Source: Mactromeris polynyma
Taxonomy: Eukaryota; Mollusca; Bivalvia; Venerida; Mactridae
Length of the DNA stretch: 64,000 nucleotides
NCBI GenBank assembly: GCA_032209605.1
Contig: JASFXZ010000009.1
Location: forward strand, 19,951,553 to 20,015,552
Reading direction: 5' to 3'
Shown here one piece after another: positions 44,439 through 57,020 of the stretch. A program made the position numbers and the translations under genes. The notes under the pieces were generated by a model. That model saw nothing but the letters and a program-made list of their open reading frames with translations, had not been told where the DNA came from and did no database searches. Position 1 is the stretch's first letter, and the number at the start of each line of letters is the position of its first letter.

Positions 44439-47400
44439 TTAATGGTTTCCAATAGACTGTGTGAGATTGAACAGTATTTGATCCATATGACTCGGCTCAT
44501 ACAGACTGACACCTGAAAAAAACCAATTGAAGTTATGTGTAAACATTGTAAAATTGGTCAGCCTTGTACATTGAGTACATACTTTGCATTTATATCATTT
44601 ATGAAATTACTGACAATATTGTACCATTATATAGTCCAGTTTTGGACTAACCGGCATGGCCGCTTAGTTCTTACATACAAAAAAGCCAGCACTGCCGAAA
44701 AAAATGTCCGCTCCATATATCTTCCTTTGCCAACTGCTCTTCCTATTCAAGAAGGTTTAAAGAGTGATACATATATATTATTTTCATTTTGTACATGAAT
44801 ATTTCTTTCTTGCCGAGATGATGCTGGACTAAGCAAGAAATATCTTTAAAAAGGGTGGTCGGCGCAATTTGAAGGTCAAGATTTGTTATGCAACATACAA
44901 AATTTCGAGATGTTATGATTGCTGGTCACTCCAGTTCCAAAATGGAGTTCGGTAAATTAACCGAAATTCAGTAGATTTCGGTAAGGTAACGTACCCTTAA
45001 TCGAACGGTTAACCAATCCGCGTCAAGGTTACAAACCTTGTTCGGCTAAAGAAAATTGCTTCGGTGGTTCTAGACTATGTTACAACGATACTGGATGAAG
45101 TCAATTAAACGAATTAGGTTCAGATGAGACAGGTACATCTTAATTTTAATCACTGCGACCAATACAAACCTTTTTTTATACACCACCGAATTTTAAAATT
45201 ATAGGAAAATCAACATTCAACTCGAACCAGATTGTATCTATCGACTTTGCACATTGTCAACAGTTTCCCGGAACACAAATGCCTGTCCCAATTAAGCTAT
45301 GACTTTAATCGAAACAGAATTCGTAAATATATGGGATCATTTACTGTCAAGACGTATCTCTCTTACCATCATCCAGCTCTCTAACGTTATTTGATATCTT
45401 CCAGTATGTTTGGTGGTTCTGTTCCAAGTTCTGGGAAACACCATTGATATAATCAACAAAGTATCCGGGTCCTCCCGGAACATCGGGGTAGTAGGTAACA
45501 GTAAATCTGAAAAGTATGAATACACCATCTCATTCCCATTGAATCCTCCGAAATGAATATTTATTCCTGTTAGTCATTCCTTTTCAAAATTTTAATTTTA
45601 CAATCTCATATGGAGATAGTATGGTCACAATTCTCAGACAGAATGTAGAACACCAATATACTGATACATCTAAAATAAACGCAGTCACATAAAATAAACT
45701 ACTTGAAACTAGTTTATGTTTGCAACATGCTTCGAATGATTTCTTATTTAATGAAAATGAATTGGGTGGTGGGATGCCAAAGTGAACTCAGCCTCGCATT
45801 GGTCATTTTGAGAAAGTTGACTTTAAAGTATTTTGAGTTCCCCATAAAAGACGATTATTTCTAGACAACATAATTATGAAGTATTCATGCTTTTATTTGG
45901 TGATATAGCAATAAATTGTTATTTAGTTCCAAAGTATATATATTTATTTGCATTTATTTAAAGAAAGGATTTTGTATAGTTCCGTTTGGCATGTATACTT
46001 AACTTCAACATTTGAAATAATGCCTAAGTGAACTGCTGGTTCATAGTTCAGTCAGGCTTTGTAACGTGTAAATAGAGGATCTTACATGAGTGTTCATGTG
46101 TTTATTGAATTTATTAAACGAGTCGGTCAAAATGATATATATCTGGTCCAGACATATATTGACTGGTATATCATTTTTGACGACGAGTTTAATAAATTTA
46201 ATAACACATGAACACGAATGCTAGATTCTATTTATCACATGTAAACGTACGTTAAACAAACAAAAACACCCCTATACTCGTATCTCTAGCCGCCCCAGCA
46301 TTGTTTTCTTTAGAAGAGTGATTCGGTCGAGAAATAGTTCCAAAGATCTTCTCAAAGTATAAAAAATGACAGTGTATATCGAGAAGTAACCAAATTTAAT
46401 ATCAGCATATGCCAAAACTTCACAAAAACACAAAAATATCAATAATTTCATATAATGTTGTAGTTTAAAGACAAACATTTAACAAGTTCAAAATCTAGAG
46501 CGCACGCGCTGCTACTCAACGTCAGACCGTGACGTCACTCAGTTAAAGCTAAAGTCCAATCATAACTAAAGTAACTTTGCACATGGATCATCGTTAAAAC
46601 GGTTAAAATTGTGTCACTGAGAATCGCTGTCGCTTTCTATTATTCTTGCTCGTTTTTTCGGAGGATGGGGGATTATATCAGCTTGAGGAGTGTTCTGATA
46701 TATATTTACGTGAAAATTTCCACCATGTATAGGACCTGCGAATAAATTGTTTACACCACCAGACAGGCTGAAATGTGCCCTCGCGTCGGACTGGATGCAC
46801 GCGTTCACCTCAGAATGACTGGAACCTGGACACACTTCCGTTGATGAAGCTGTTTGTTTACCGGAAGAGTGCAAAATGCTAGATATTTATGTGTGTTGCT
46901 GTTCATTGATGTGGCTGTAGTTGTTAATGGAGCCAATAATCTTGTGTCCTGAAATTTGCATAATTTGGTTTGCAGGAATGTTGTTATCATTTAATTTCTG
47001 GACCAGATACTTTCGTGCGCTGTGATTGGACAAATGCTTGTCAGTAGTAATGCCTGCTCGAGCTACCATGCGTTTCATCATAGTACTCAGTTTATTTATT
47101 TAAACCAGGATTCGTGTATTGACGGCAAGGGAACTGTTGTGGATGCTATGTAGAACGGATGATTCGGTTCTGAATAACCAGTTGGCCGTCGCTCAGCATA
47201 CAATTTATAAATTTTTAGTGGGCAACGTTCAGGATTTGCATTGTTTTCCCAGAGCTTTGGTGGAACAACTCGAATATCTCGTGGGTTTTCGCCAGTTCTA
47301 GTTTTAGTTTGGCGCTCCATAAATTTGAGGTAATTGTGACCATTTTCATCGGTATGCAGTCCAATATCACCCCAACACATGTCGCGATGTTCTTGACAGC

Positions 47401-49873
47401 TGCGTAATCCAAAATGGACAGTGTTGAAAAACCATAATGACTGCAGCATGCTTTCAGGCGTTGAGGAACCTAGCTGACCCTTTTGCCAAAATATCTCGAC
47501 ATCTTTATCAGAAATTGGGTCACTTTTATTTGGACGACCGCCTTTGTCCGCCCGCTTTAACTGGATCTGCTTTTTTAGACAAGGACTCTCCAACTTTTAT
47601 GAAGCTTTCACCGGTAGCAATATATTCGCCGTACTGATGACGCCTTAATTGCCGATCGAAACTGCAAAGCATACCCTTTACAACACTGGGCTCATATTCT
47701 TCTCCATTGTGCTTTCGTACACTCAATATAAATTTGCAGAGAAGTGGGGACAGTTCATGGACAGGTATGTCTTGGATTTTTCTAATTTCTAGAATTTCTG
47801 GTTCAGCGAAAAATGCATACAGAGATTTTAGATCAGCACTTATTTTAATTAGAGTGTTCTTATTAGACTGATTATGTATAAACTGGTCCACTTCCTCATC
47901 GGTAACCATTGCAAATCGTGATGCCTTTGATGCAACCGCTGTCGTCTGCATAGTGTCAGGATGTATATCGTTGGGGTTTTGGTCAGTTAAAGTTAATCTC
48001 TCTGGTTCCAACTCAACTTCAAAATCACTACCATGTAGTTGTACAAGATAAAATGTTTGAAAACCTCGATACACCTGTTCTTTTATCTTACCGAGCCCTT
48101 TGCCGTCAATATTTACGTAGTCCGATACGCCGAAGTCGGCCATTTTTGTTATTGTTTTTGACAGCGCGTATGAATATGTGATGCGGCCCTAATTTGCATA
48201 AATATTACACTAGTGTAATACGAGAAATATTACATAGGATATAATCACTCCCGCGCCGTATGTTATGTGATAAGAACCTATAGTAGACGTGGGTTAGTAC
48301 ACATTTTAAATTTCTCCTGCTATAGACGTCTTAGAAAGCTGGAATTTATACCAAAATAAAATATCCCTTTTTAAATAGTAACAAGAACTAGACAGCTCAA
48401 TCTTCATGAAAATGTGGGTTAGTTCACTTTGGCATCAGACCACCCAATTGAAAAGCGCAGGCGTGTTTCGTCATTTTTGATATCCTAGTGCCAACCTTGA
48501 ATAATTGGAAATTAGCGTCTTGACACTTCACTACGAACAATTGAAACTTAAAATTTATAAAAGACATCAGACTGTTTTACTTAGCTTATAACTACCGGGA
48601 TATTTAGAGAAAAGTACATTGTACACTTAATTTGTAAATTTAATGATACAAAACGCTTCAACGAAAGCAAAGTCAGCAAAGGACAAAATGTAGCCATTTG
48701 CAATTTTTAATGTCTGGACTAGGAAAACATATTTACTGCTTTGGGCATATCTCCGTTTTGGTGAGGTAAAATATAAGGAAAAGTATGTCTGGTAATTGAG
48801 GAAACTTAATTCCGTAGTGTTTTAAATCGGAGAAAATCATGAATGTTGTAATTACCCGGAAAACTTGTCTGAATCCATGCCGCAAGCCACTTGCATATAG
48901 TCAATCAAACGCTTCCCTGGTGTTATTGGTAGCTGGATGGTCGCATCGAAGAATGGTTTTACCATCTCATTTTTGATTGTATATGTAAAGTTTTGACTGT
49001 AAAATTAACACATGAAAATATTTAACTGAATTTGATTGAAGAGCATTATCAGCTTGTATAATCGGGTAGTAAATGCTGTGAAATTACATTAGTGTAATTC
49101 TCAGAGATTTTTGGCCCAAATGACATACTGTTTATTGGCGAAATTGAGTTATTAAGAAAAGGGCCGTCTCAATGTTTACAGATAATTGTTTTGCTTATGC
49201 CCGCCGCTGAATCTTACATCTTTTACTCAAATGTTTCAACTAGCTGTTGCAATTAATGTAAAAACATGACGTCATCTTTATTGTGTTTTTCTCAGAGACG
49301 AGGTTCAATGCTTTTGGCCCAAAAATCTTAGAGATTTCCACATTTATTTTGATTAAAGGAAGTATCGAATCAATTAGATTTTATAGTTTTCAAATTTTGA
49401 AGTTTTCCTCAATCTCTTTCTCGTAGTACTTGTACATAGAATGACATATACTCGTACGTATTTATGTAACATTAAACTATGCAGATCACGTACACTTAAT
49501 TCCCATCTGATGTTCAAATACATTTCATATCTTTAGATTATGTTTGGCTGAAACTTGATAACTGAATACTGCCACGCATATTTTGACAGCATGTATTACA
49601 TTTTAATTGCATATCTTCCAGCTCGGATAGTGCATCAAATTACCACATCCCTAACACCACTTACAGCGTTGTTAATAACTGAAATGTTTGAGTGGCATGT
49701 AGTTCAATCCTTGAATAAATACTGCATCGTCATATTTATAACCATGATTTATATAACTGAGAACTGTATAGTGTATACCTTTCAGCATTGACTGGTGATG
49801 TAGATGTAGTCAACGGCTTAGGAACTTGTCTTTCGGTGGCCATTGCCTCTTGGTTCTTTGGTTCTGGCAGATT
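44439..49873 (-). CDS. IF2: intrinsic-factor/transcobalamin-like secreted protein, four 3' exons
   Basis: Minus-strand exons in transcript order: 49779-49873 (95 nt, Thr/Pro-rich linker with LTTSTSP), 48856-48996 (141 nt, acceptor TTTTACAG), 45367-45506 (140 nt) and 44439-44512 (74 nt, stop TAA). Phases 0, 2, 2 and 1 all connect and every donor is GT. The last three exons make one DUF4430-type domain, as at the C-terminus of transcobalamin and intrinsic factor: NFTYTIKNE, IQLPITPGKRLIDYMQVA, then PGYFVDYINGVS, TYW and the final VSLYEPS strand. The 45367 exon has one extra codon (His) relative to its paralogs. The intron between exons 45367 and 48856 contains a MITE interrupted by a Crypton. 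The 5' exon with a signal peptide was not found, so the gene is partial here. Cobalamin binding is only a family-based guess. Confidence 0.75.
44815..45065 (-). repeat. dispersed repeat X, minus orientation (unit 2)
   Basis: Counterpart of 18880-19130, within the last intron of IF2. Confidence 0.7.
46091..46214. repeat. imperfect 124-bp palindrome
   Basis: TGTTCATGTGTTTATTGAAT pairs with its inverse at the other end. The arms of about 49 bases include a GATATA/TATATC end, around a loop of about 26 bases. It lies near the end of the Crypton and could be part of it or a separate tiny foldback insertion. Confidence 0.6.
46614..48143 (-). pseudogene. Crypton tyrosine recombinase (related to KCTD1/ZMYM-type domains), broken
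   Basis: Starts at the ATG at 48143 (minus strand). The N-terminal part (48143 to about 47575) is open. A one-base shift at an A-run near 47572-47577 changes frame. The next part (to 47096) holds the first catalytic arginine in FGLRSCQEHR. A small deletion with a stop at about 47096 then breaks it again, and the following part carries HSARK, SGHK and the nucleophile tyrosine in NNYSH. An in-frame TAA at 46887 precedes the C-terminal tail, which ends in an acidic/basic stretch PPKKRARIIESDSD. All four catalytic positions survive but lie in different frames, so it is inactive. Family: DUF3504/Crypton-derived YR domain, as found in KCTD1, ZMYM2-4 and QRICH1. No intron signals were seen. Confidence 0.85.
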
Positions 49874-50263
49874 CTTGATAAATGTAAAAGCTTTTTATCG
49901 AATAATAATTTGCATCCGCTTCTTAAATTTACACAAAAACAAATGAAAAAGTCGAGCATGAAAGGTCTCATACAGAGGACACAACCTCCAAAGCAACAGG
50001 TGCCCGGAAAATATAGATACAAGTTAACAATTACTAAACCACGATTCCTGTGCGTGGCAAAGCTTCCATTTGATCTAGACGAGAGTCGTCCGGACATGTT
50101 TGAGACCGAGCGTTTACAGTTCACACAACCTCCAGAATATAAATTCCAGGATAAGTTATTCCCTGCATTCATTATACACAATATTTACTTGAACGGGTAT
50201 TACATACACATGTTCACTTTACATCCAAAATGCTTTTGTAAGTTGTTTATAACTAACACATGA
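49826..50263 (+). CDS. unidentified plus-strand frame, doubtful
   Basis: 145 codons. The middle (about residues 30-115) is hydrophilic and looks more gene-like than average, with QQVPGKYRYKLTITKP and later charged residues. But it overlaps the minus-strand linker exon of IF2 at its start, and the paralogous region at 61900-62180 has a deletion of roughly 90 bases that removes its centre. Treat as non-coding unless transcripts say otherwise. It could also hide an upstream exon of IF2 on the other strand. Confidence 0.15.
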   Translation: MSFGGHCLLVLWFWQILDKCKSFLSNNNLHPLLKFTQKQMKKSSMKGLIQRTQPPKQQVPGKYRYKLTITKPRFLCVAKLPFDLDESRPDMFETERLQFTQPPEYKFQDKLFPAFIIHNIYLNGYYIHMFTLHPKCFCKLFITNT

Positions 50264-50307
50264 CTTCCGCTTTAAAATTTGTGGCTGGCTGGTATTTGTT
50301 CATTACT

Positions 50308-52840
50308 AATAGTGTAATTTGGTGACATTTACCAGTCATAACAGGAACTTTGTATATGGCAGACTGTAATTTTATTTCTCTCATGTAACTTACAAGAGAT
50401 AGTTGCAACCTTTAAAATAGAAAAATGACCCTTACAATGGCATTACATATTTTATTTCACTGATTTTTTAAATATTTGACAAGAAATAAGACATTTAATG
50501 TCCAACTTCTTCTAGAATATACTTTACAATGTGCATATATATACTATAGAATGTGCCAATCTCGAAAATAAACGCGTATGAATAACCTTTTGATGTTCAT
50601 GTATGCTTAATGACACCTCATTATATTGCCTTGCATATAGATCTAGCGCATATTTTGATCGATCCAAATGGTTTGTCGCAATTTAAATTCAACATACGTA
50701 AATATGCAAATCATATGGAAGCACAGTTAAACATTTTATCAGTAAGCACCTTGATGTTAGCAGACAATACAAAGATGATCATAGTTCGTGATTGTCATTG
50801 ATATTAACACTGCCTAGCAAACACTTCCACAAACGATAACACCTTATAAGTCCAAATTGCAACCTGTTTTACACTACAATAAGAGAGAGATTAAAACATT
50901 GCCACATTTAAAGACTGGTCCATAAGACTCAAGTCCAACAGAAAGAGCAAAGGCAGGAATAGGATAGAATACGGAACGAATCAGGAAAAACCCACAAAGA
51001 CATTATTGACGCAATATCTGTAGAAATCTATAATTGTTTGAACTTAAACATGGACAATATGAACTGCACCACCTTGTGACTTCTGATGCTTTGGAAGGGT
51101 AGATCTGTAACGCTGACAATCTTAATTTTGCTGAACCAGTCTAGGCGCGGTACAACTAAACACTGAAAAGCCGCGCTAAGTATAACAAAATTAGTCAAAT
51201 ATGGTACAAAGTCACGTTATGTAATCAAGTCTGAGACAATTTTAATAGATCTTTTACAACAGTGCACCGACCGAAATTGATATTGCTTAGTCGACATCCA
51301 GAGGCGCCCATCGAAACATTCAATCAATCAATATTTGTAACGGTGTAATATTGGTGTTTCAAAAAATACGTCCATTGGTATCTAGGATAGTGAGAGGCAC
51401 TGTACATCAAGGTTATCCTTAATTCTCTTCTTTGTATCCTGGGACAACATATCACAATTATAGCACTCATTGAACGTTGCAGCTTTATTGAGAATCTTGA
51501 AAATTGTAATTTTCCTTTACGTAATATTCAACACAGTATTTCGCATTCTTTTATTGTTGCGGTAGCAGTTGTTACTTTATTAAAGTGATGCAAAAATAAA
51601 AGATATTTTCTTTTAAAAACTATAATCGCTGCGAACCGGGCCGCTGAATAACTTTTTTTAAAAAGCTTACCTTGTCGGATATTGTAATACAATTTGTTTT
51701 CAAGACTAGAGAGAGAGAATACGTAGCTAATGGAAACGCCACATACATAAGACAGTGCCTCCCCACGCAGACCTCCGGGAAAACAACAATCCACAAAACA
51801 CAAGGCATATATAAAAAACATAGTAACATATGTGAGTGGGGAGGTTTTATTAAGGTATTTTTATGTTTCACAACAAATCTTGACCTTCAGATTGCAACAA
51901 ATTTGCTTTCTTCAAATTGCGTCGACCATCTTTCATAAAGATACATGTATTTCCTGTTTAAACTGTTGCGGATTGCCGAGATGTTGCGATCTGTACAATA
52001 CCATACGCAGTGGTCTCCCCTTACAGTTGTAGCGTAGCGTAATCGAAACAGGTGCGCCGATTTACCCCAAAAATGTTATTGATAACCTGCATCAAATGTT
52101 AAATCAGTTTTGGAAATTTAGTTAAACATTACTTGCATTAAATCAATAAACACATCATTTGCATTCGTGTTTGTTTACGTGCTATCTAAATGTTAATGGA
52201 AGTTAGAGAAAATCATGGACAATAAATGTTAAGTAAATGGTTCAGGTTACTGGGAAATTCACTGTCAAGTCAGTGAGTATGCAATGTATAGGCCTTGTAT
52301 CTGCCTGTACATGAAAACGGTTGTTAACAAATTGGTATGTGGTAAGCCAATGAATAAAATTTATGTTTTTTGTAAAATATTTACCACAGAGTACATCGCG
52401 TTCACAATATTTGTTTTCTCAACTAATTTTGAATCGACATTTAGAAACGTTTGCATTTACTTTCAATGTAATCCAAAATTGCACGCTGCAATGCGTGCTG
52501 GTAAACTTCGTGCTTTGAAGTAAGCAAGACTAATAAGCTAACCCGATGCATCGTGTAAATAAAACTTAAGCCGAGAATAATACCAAAACAATCAAGATAT
52601 CTTGGTTTAAATGAAAGGCAATATGTAGAATGCAATTAGATTTGCATTAAATACCGTTTATGTGTTCAAAATACACACATACATAACGACACATCACTCA
52701 AAATAAAGCTTCAATCATGAAGTTTAATACATCGTACAAGTTGCCGAAAAATGGGATAACCAGATATATAACCGAAAACCTGTGTAAACCGACCTGAACA
52801 CATGGTCCCCTACGATGTCGTTATAGACAGGGTTTATGGT
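50308..52840. other. unique region, no gene supported
   Basis: Not duplicated elsewhere in the window. About 51740-51790 (minus strand) matches the dispersed family with the tail GGCATTGTCTT. About 51870-52000 is a diverged fragment of repeat X. A minus-strand 35-base interval, acceptor TCTCTCTCTCTAG to donor GTAAGC (about 51669-51705), looks like a micro-exon, but nothing links it to IF2. Confidence 0.4.
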
Positions 52841-52852
52841 ACTAAATACAGT

Positions 52853-52885
52853 TGGACCTCGTTCATTCGTGTTTAATAAATGTAA
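52853..52885 (+). mobile_element. possible pogo/Tigger-like terminus
   Basis: TACAGTTGGACCTCGTTCAT resembles the CAGT...ACCTCGTTAATTCGAA ends of pogo-type elements flanked by TA. No matching inverted end nearby was confirmed. Confidence 0.3.
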
Positions 52886-54569
52886 TCAACTTTCATCGCT
52901 GGAAGCTGCACTAATCACAAGCAAGTAATGATAAATTTCAGCACCTCAGTTAGAATTACGTATGGAAGCCATTTTCCTAAGTTAAAGACAGCTAATGTTG
53001 GAATGTGATATGTACTGTGTGTATGTGGCTGTCCATGGAGGCGCTATATCATTTTTCGTGTATTGAAATCAATACAGACAGTCTTCGTACTTGAGCAGTT
53101 GAGGTGTCTTACCATGCTTAGTGTATATATTCAAAGGTTGGTGGTCTTGTTTGGTGGTTAAGACTGGTGTCTGCATGACTTTGTTACTCCAAGGAAGATT
53201 ACATGCTCACGTGACAGCATGTAGTTAGTTTTCTAAGAAGGTGTGAAGTAAAGTATTCTAATACTATAACTATAAAACACTTATACAAAGTAGTTTATCT
53301 ATTAGTTCTTGTTCGAAATGCAATATGCACAAATTTAGCCAAATTGTTGAGATTCTTGTTTGAATTGGAGATATATACTGTAGATTACAGTTACTTTTTC
53401 TACCATAGCTTTAACTACATTGACTTTGATCATGATTTATTTATAATGCATTAATAAAAAATTACAAAAGTAGGCATATTTCTTTTAAGTAGCCTGTCCA
53501 ATTTGTTGTTATTAACTATTGGCACATTTTCACATATGTTGGTTGTGTCAGTTACATGCAAAGAAAACTACAACAATGTAACAAAATAATGAATATTTAA
53601 TAAAAAAGGGATGCATCATTCCATGTCAAATAGTTTGGCCCAACTGTATTTATAAGAACGGTTCTACTAAGGATCAACACTAACAATTGCAACCTCGTCG
53701 ACGGCAGGACTAGTTATTTTCAAAATCAAGTAGGGCTCTAGCAAATTAGTTGGTCCTGACAACACAGGGAGAGTGACCAGTACTGGAATATGGGGACATT
53801 GATATAAAAATTGGAAGAAAGTAAACTAAAAAAGAAGTTTTTGAAGAATGAAACTGATTTACAACATATTGATTTTCCTTTTTGTATTTAAATTTCAATT
53901 TGTCATTGTTCATGTCTCAACATTCAACTAAACCCTTGGACTTTAGGAGGACAAATTAAGTAATGTTTGTGTTCACAATAAAGTTCTTTTTCAATAGCAT
54001 TGTTCTATATATTATATCAACAGGTATGACTTTAACCTAATTAGTGCGTTTCAAAACGCCGCATGTCAATGTGGCATTGTGGAATTGATCAATAATGCAC
54101 CAAAAGTGTTTAAAGGGCTTATCATAATTTTTGTTTTTTAACCTCTAAAATTAAAAGAGGTTTTGAAATATTTATGAAAATCATGAATTTAGTAGATCAT
54201 GGTAACCAGAAACTTCACAGAAAAAATCAGAAAAAATCGTCTCTTTACGAAAAAGTTATTGACTCTTCAATCTTTATACGGTTATTTCTCAAAACTAACA
54301 AAATGCTACTTACGTCAGTGTAGAATTAAGGCGACGATTTGACAATAAATCGAGCACGGTTAATCCTTCAAATATTGCCAAAGACTGGGTGCCCTTTGGG
54401 TGAAGAAAGACATGGGTTTATATAACGCCAACAAGGAAGTTTTGAACAGAATACAATATACCGGGGAAATATTGTGTGCACGCTTGTTTGAGCATAATAT
54501 GACATTAATGATGAACGTTGATTCCCTTCCGGGTATCTTACACCCATCGTTCAGATATTATTTAAATAC

Positions 54570-54765
54570 AGTAAAACTTCGAAACCTCGAACAGTTTTGG
54601 CTCGAACACAGTATATACCTCGAACAGGTTCTTAAGTCCCGGCGAAACCCCTTCTTATTTCATATTATCTAACAGTAGCTCACTCGAACAGAGATAGGTC
54701 GAACACTCGAACAGGATTTGTGGTCCCTAGCTATCATTTAATTCATTTTTCACCATAGATAGGTC
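54570..54765. mobile_element. relic with pogo/Tigger-like CTCGAACA repeats
   Basis: TACAGTAAAACTTCG is followed by several CTCGAACA motifs and by GGTCGAACACTCGAACAGG plus GGTCCC. This is typical of ends of small Tc1/mariner-pogo derived elements. The 90-codon frame at 54400-54672 runs through it and is not credible as a gene. Confidence 0.4.
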
Positions 54766-57020
54766 GAACAATACAATAATTCACACCTTTCAATGACCGC
54801 TTAATATACTATTATTTGTTGACGGGTAAGATTGGCGACATGTGTTATTCGCACTTCGTGATAATTACTTGCCAGTTGTACATGTGGAAACTCCTTAATC
54901 AGAACACCCCTCGGACAAACTATAAAGTTCGGATTAGAGGAAATTCCGGACTGGAGAGGATTCCTTCATTGAATGTCCGTAGGCAAGACATTCTTTCAGT
55001 AATTTGAATATGTTCGCTATAGCAAAGACCTAAATACCATTTGGCTAGAGATTGTTTGCGTTATCGCGATGTTATATATAATGTCTGAATGCATTCTTTT
55101 ATTCGACTTTGCAGACTAATTTAAGCTACAAAATTTATGTAAACTTGAAACCGTAGACTTGTCATTGTCAACCAGAGAATACCAACTTGATCAGATAGTA
55201 TCACTTGCTATTACTCAAGCTTTATCTCACGATTTTACTCTCATCAAATTACTGCATTACATGTTTTATAATAATGTTACTAAACGCCCGGTGTGAGATA
55301 TTCATATGAGGAAAAGTATCATTAAATAGTTTAGTAACTAAACACTTTGCGAATATGCTGTAATGTATCGTATTTGTGTTATGTTCACAATGTGTTTATG
55401 AACATTCGTATTATGGAAACAAGTACATCATTTTGCATGTTTACCATTACAATGCTTTAAACATTTCGATTTCGGTTTAAATCATTTACGGTTATGGTAC
55501 AGCTTGCGCTACACCGGTTAGTCAACGAATAACTTGAGCCTAGCAATTTCGTTTTCGTGTTAGGTTTGTTAAACTTTCGTACTACGTGGTTAACGAAATA
55601 ACTTTCAAGCATTGCCTTTATTTTCACAATATAATAATTGGTCTACCTTAGCAACGCACATTTCTAAAGCCTGACGTTATTGAGGTGACGTAATGTGTAT
55701 GTCGTATGCCTGATAATGCAATATGTTTATTACATGTGCATTTGTGTCTGATAATGCGCGTGTTGTATGCTGATTGTTATATGATATGTCTTGTATTACA
55801 TAATTATATTGTGATATGTGATATCATATGCACATTATATGTTCATATGTATGAATATGTCATCTACTTTTTACATGTATAGTTACATATGCTGATGTCT
55901 TTTGTATGAATATTGTTTGATCAAATCTTCAAATTTGGAGGAGAAATAAACATATTATTATTATTGTATTACTAATTTATAGCCCAAAATCATAAGTTAT
56001 AAGAGACCAACATATCTAAGCTCCTTACATAAAAGGATGCAAAAAACATGATGTGTGAAATATTGGTTGATATTTGAATTCTTCCATAAATTATGTAAAT
56101 TATCATTATAATGTGTATATTCGTTATAGAAATGAAGGAAAATCGATTCTTCATAATATGAACCACTATAGACGCCTCTCGTTTAATTAAAACTGTATGA
56201 AACTATTGAATATAATATACTTAAGATTTTGACCTACAGTTCATTCTTAAATAGATGTAGAAATTACAGGAAAATTACACTGTGCAGAAAGTGTATAAGA
56301 TATTTTAATTTTTAGAATTTTATGGATATTTTGATAATTTCACTGCATAAGGTGTATATATCAATTTCAAGCAAGTATTTCAATGAATCATTCAACATGT
56401 CAAATGATTTTAAACATAGCTGAAATTAGGTATGGGTGTTTTGCGACATTATACCGGCCATGAAACCTGACAAGCTATGCACTTAGTACGATGTATTATC
56501 AAAACGCCATATCTGAAAACTATGCACCATAGCTTTATTTCAAAAGATTTTTCGTAGAGGAAAAAAATAATCTAGGGTAAAAAATTTGAATTGTGATTTG
56601 TATACCTAATGGGTCCTGTTCTGCGCTCACATCCAATGTTTCCAATTGTTTACATAATAAGTACATCTCGTACCCTGTCTTACCTTGCTTCCATCAAAAC
56701 TTAATGCATACGATGATAACGTCTAATGGTCTATATTTATAGAGACAATTAAATTATTATGCCTTCTCTAAATTCTAAGTCATTATACGATCTGACATAT
56801 TTTTGCGGAAAATTATCGTCCGGTTTTGGGAGATTTATTTTAACTGTAAAATAACAATACGGACAGAAAAATTAGTTCGGATTCCGGAGTAGGGAGGATC
56901 CGGACAGGGGGGGATTTTTTATATGTTGTATTTGAGGAACTAAACCGAGAAAATTGTCCGGTTGCAGGAAGTTTCCAGACCGGAGAGTTTCCGGATTAGG
57001 GAGTTCCCTTCCCAATTGAA
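54766..57020. other. no gene seen; repeat fragments
   Basis: AT-rich sequence. Similar stretches with TTCGGATTAG / TTCCGGACTGGAGAGG at about 54930-54970 and TTTCCGGATTAGGGAG at about 56860-57005 lie in the same orientation, suggesting pieces of one unrecognised transposon family. Confidence 0.35.

Larger units (their letters stand above)
19950..45788. repeat. tandem segmental duplication, unit 2 (interrupted)
   Basis: Homologous to 4290-19851 in two pieces, 19950-26603 and 37591-45788, with the transposon 26604-37590 between them. After removing it the unit is about 14.9 kb. It carries S2 and all downstream sequence of unit 1, and continues past unit 1's end through the rest of IF2. Confidence 0.85.
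46071..48273 (-). mobile_element. Crypton-type YR DNA transposon, decayed
   Basis: About 2.2 kb present here but absent from the paralogous MITE at 60003-60484, which gives clear borders. Left border GTAACGTGTA then AATAGAGG; right border GTTATGTGATAA then GAACCTAT. The ten-base sequences at the two borders resemble each other, as expected when a YR joins a circular element at a short matching site. It encodes a Crypton-family recombinase on the minus strand. Confidence 0.75.
45760..48449. mobile_element. MITE with 29-bp inverted ends, split by a Crypton
   Basis: The left end starts AATTGGGTGGT and the right end is its inverse, finishing CCACCCAATT (48421-48449). An uninterrupted 482-bp version is at 60003-60484. 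Removing 46071-48273 leaves a sequence that lines up with it from end to end. AATT on both sides could be part of the inverted repeat or a target duplication. Confidence 0.7.
44146..50307. repeat. older segmental duplication, left copy
   Basis: Matches 58370-62300 in the same orientation once the Crypton at 46071-48273 is removed. Divergence is clearly higher than between units 1 and 2 (many substitutions and small indels), so this duplication is older. It carries the whole identified part of IF2. Confidence 0.75.

Noticed and set aside
46614..48143. A host KCTD1/ZMYM-like gene.
   Set aside because: It is intronless and broken by a frameshift, a small deletion and a stop, and it sits in an insertion absent from the paralogous intron, so it is a Crypton relic.
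49810..50181. 123-codon minus-strand frame as an upstream exon of IF2.
   Set aside because: It is out of frame with the linker exon it overlaps, and its counterpart near 61955-62173 carries a deletion of about 90 bases. No matching donor in phase 0 was found.
54400..54672. 90-codon plus-strand frame as a gene.
   Set aside because: Its second half is made of CTCGAACA-type transposon terminus repeats.
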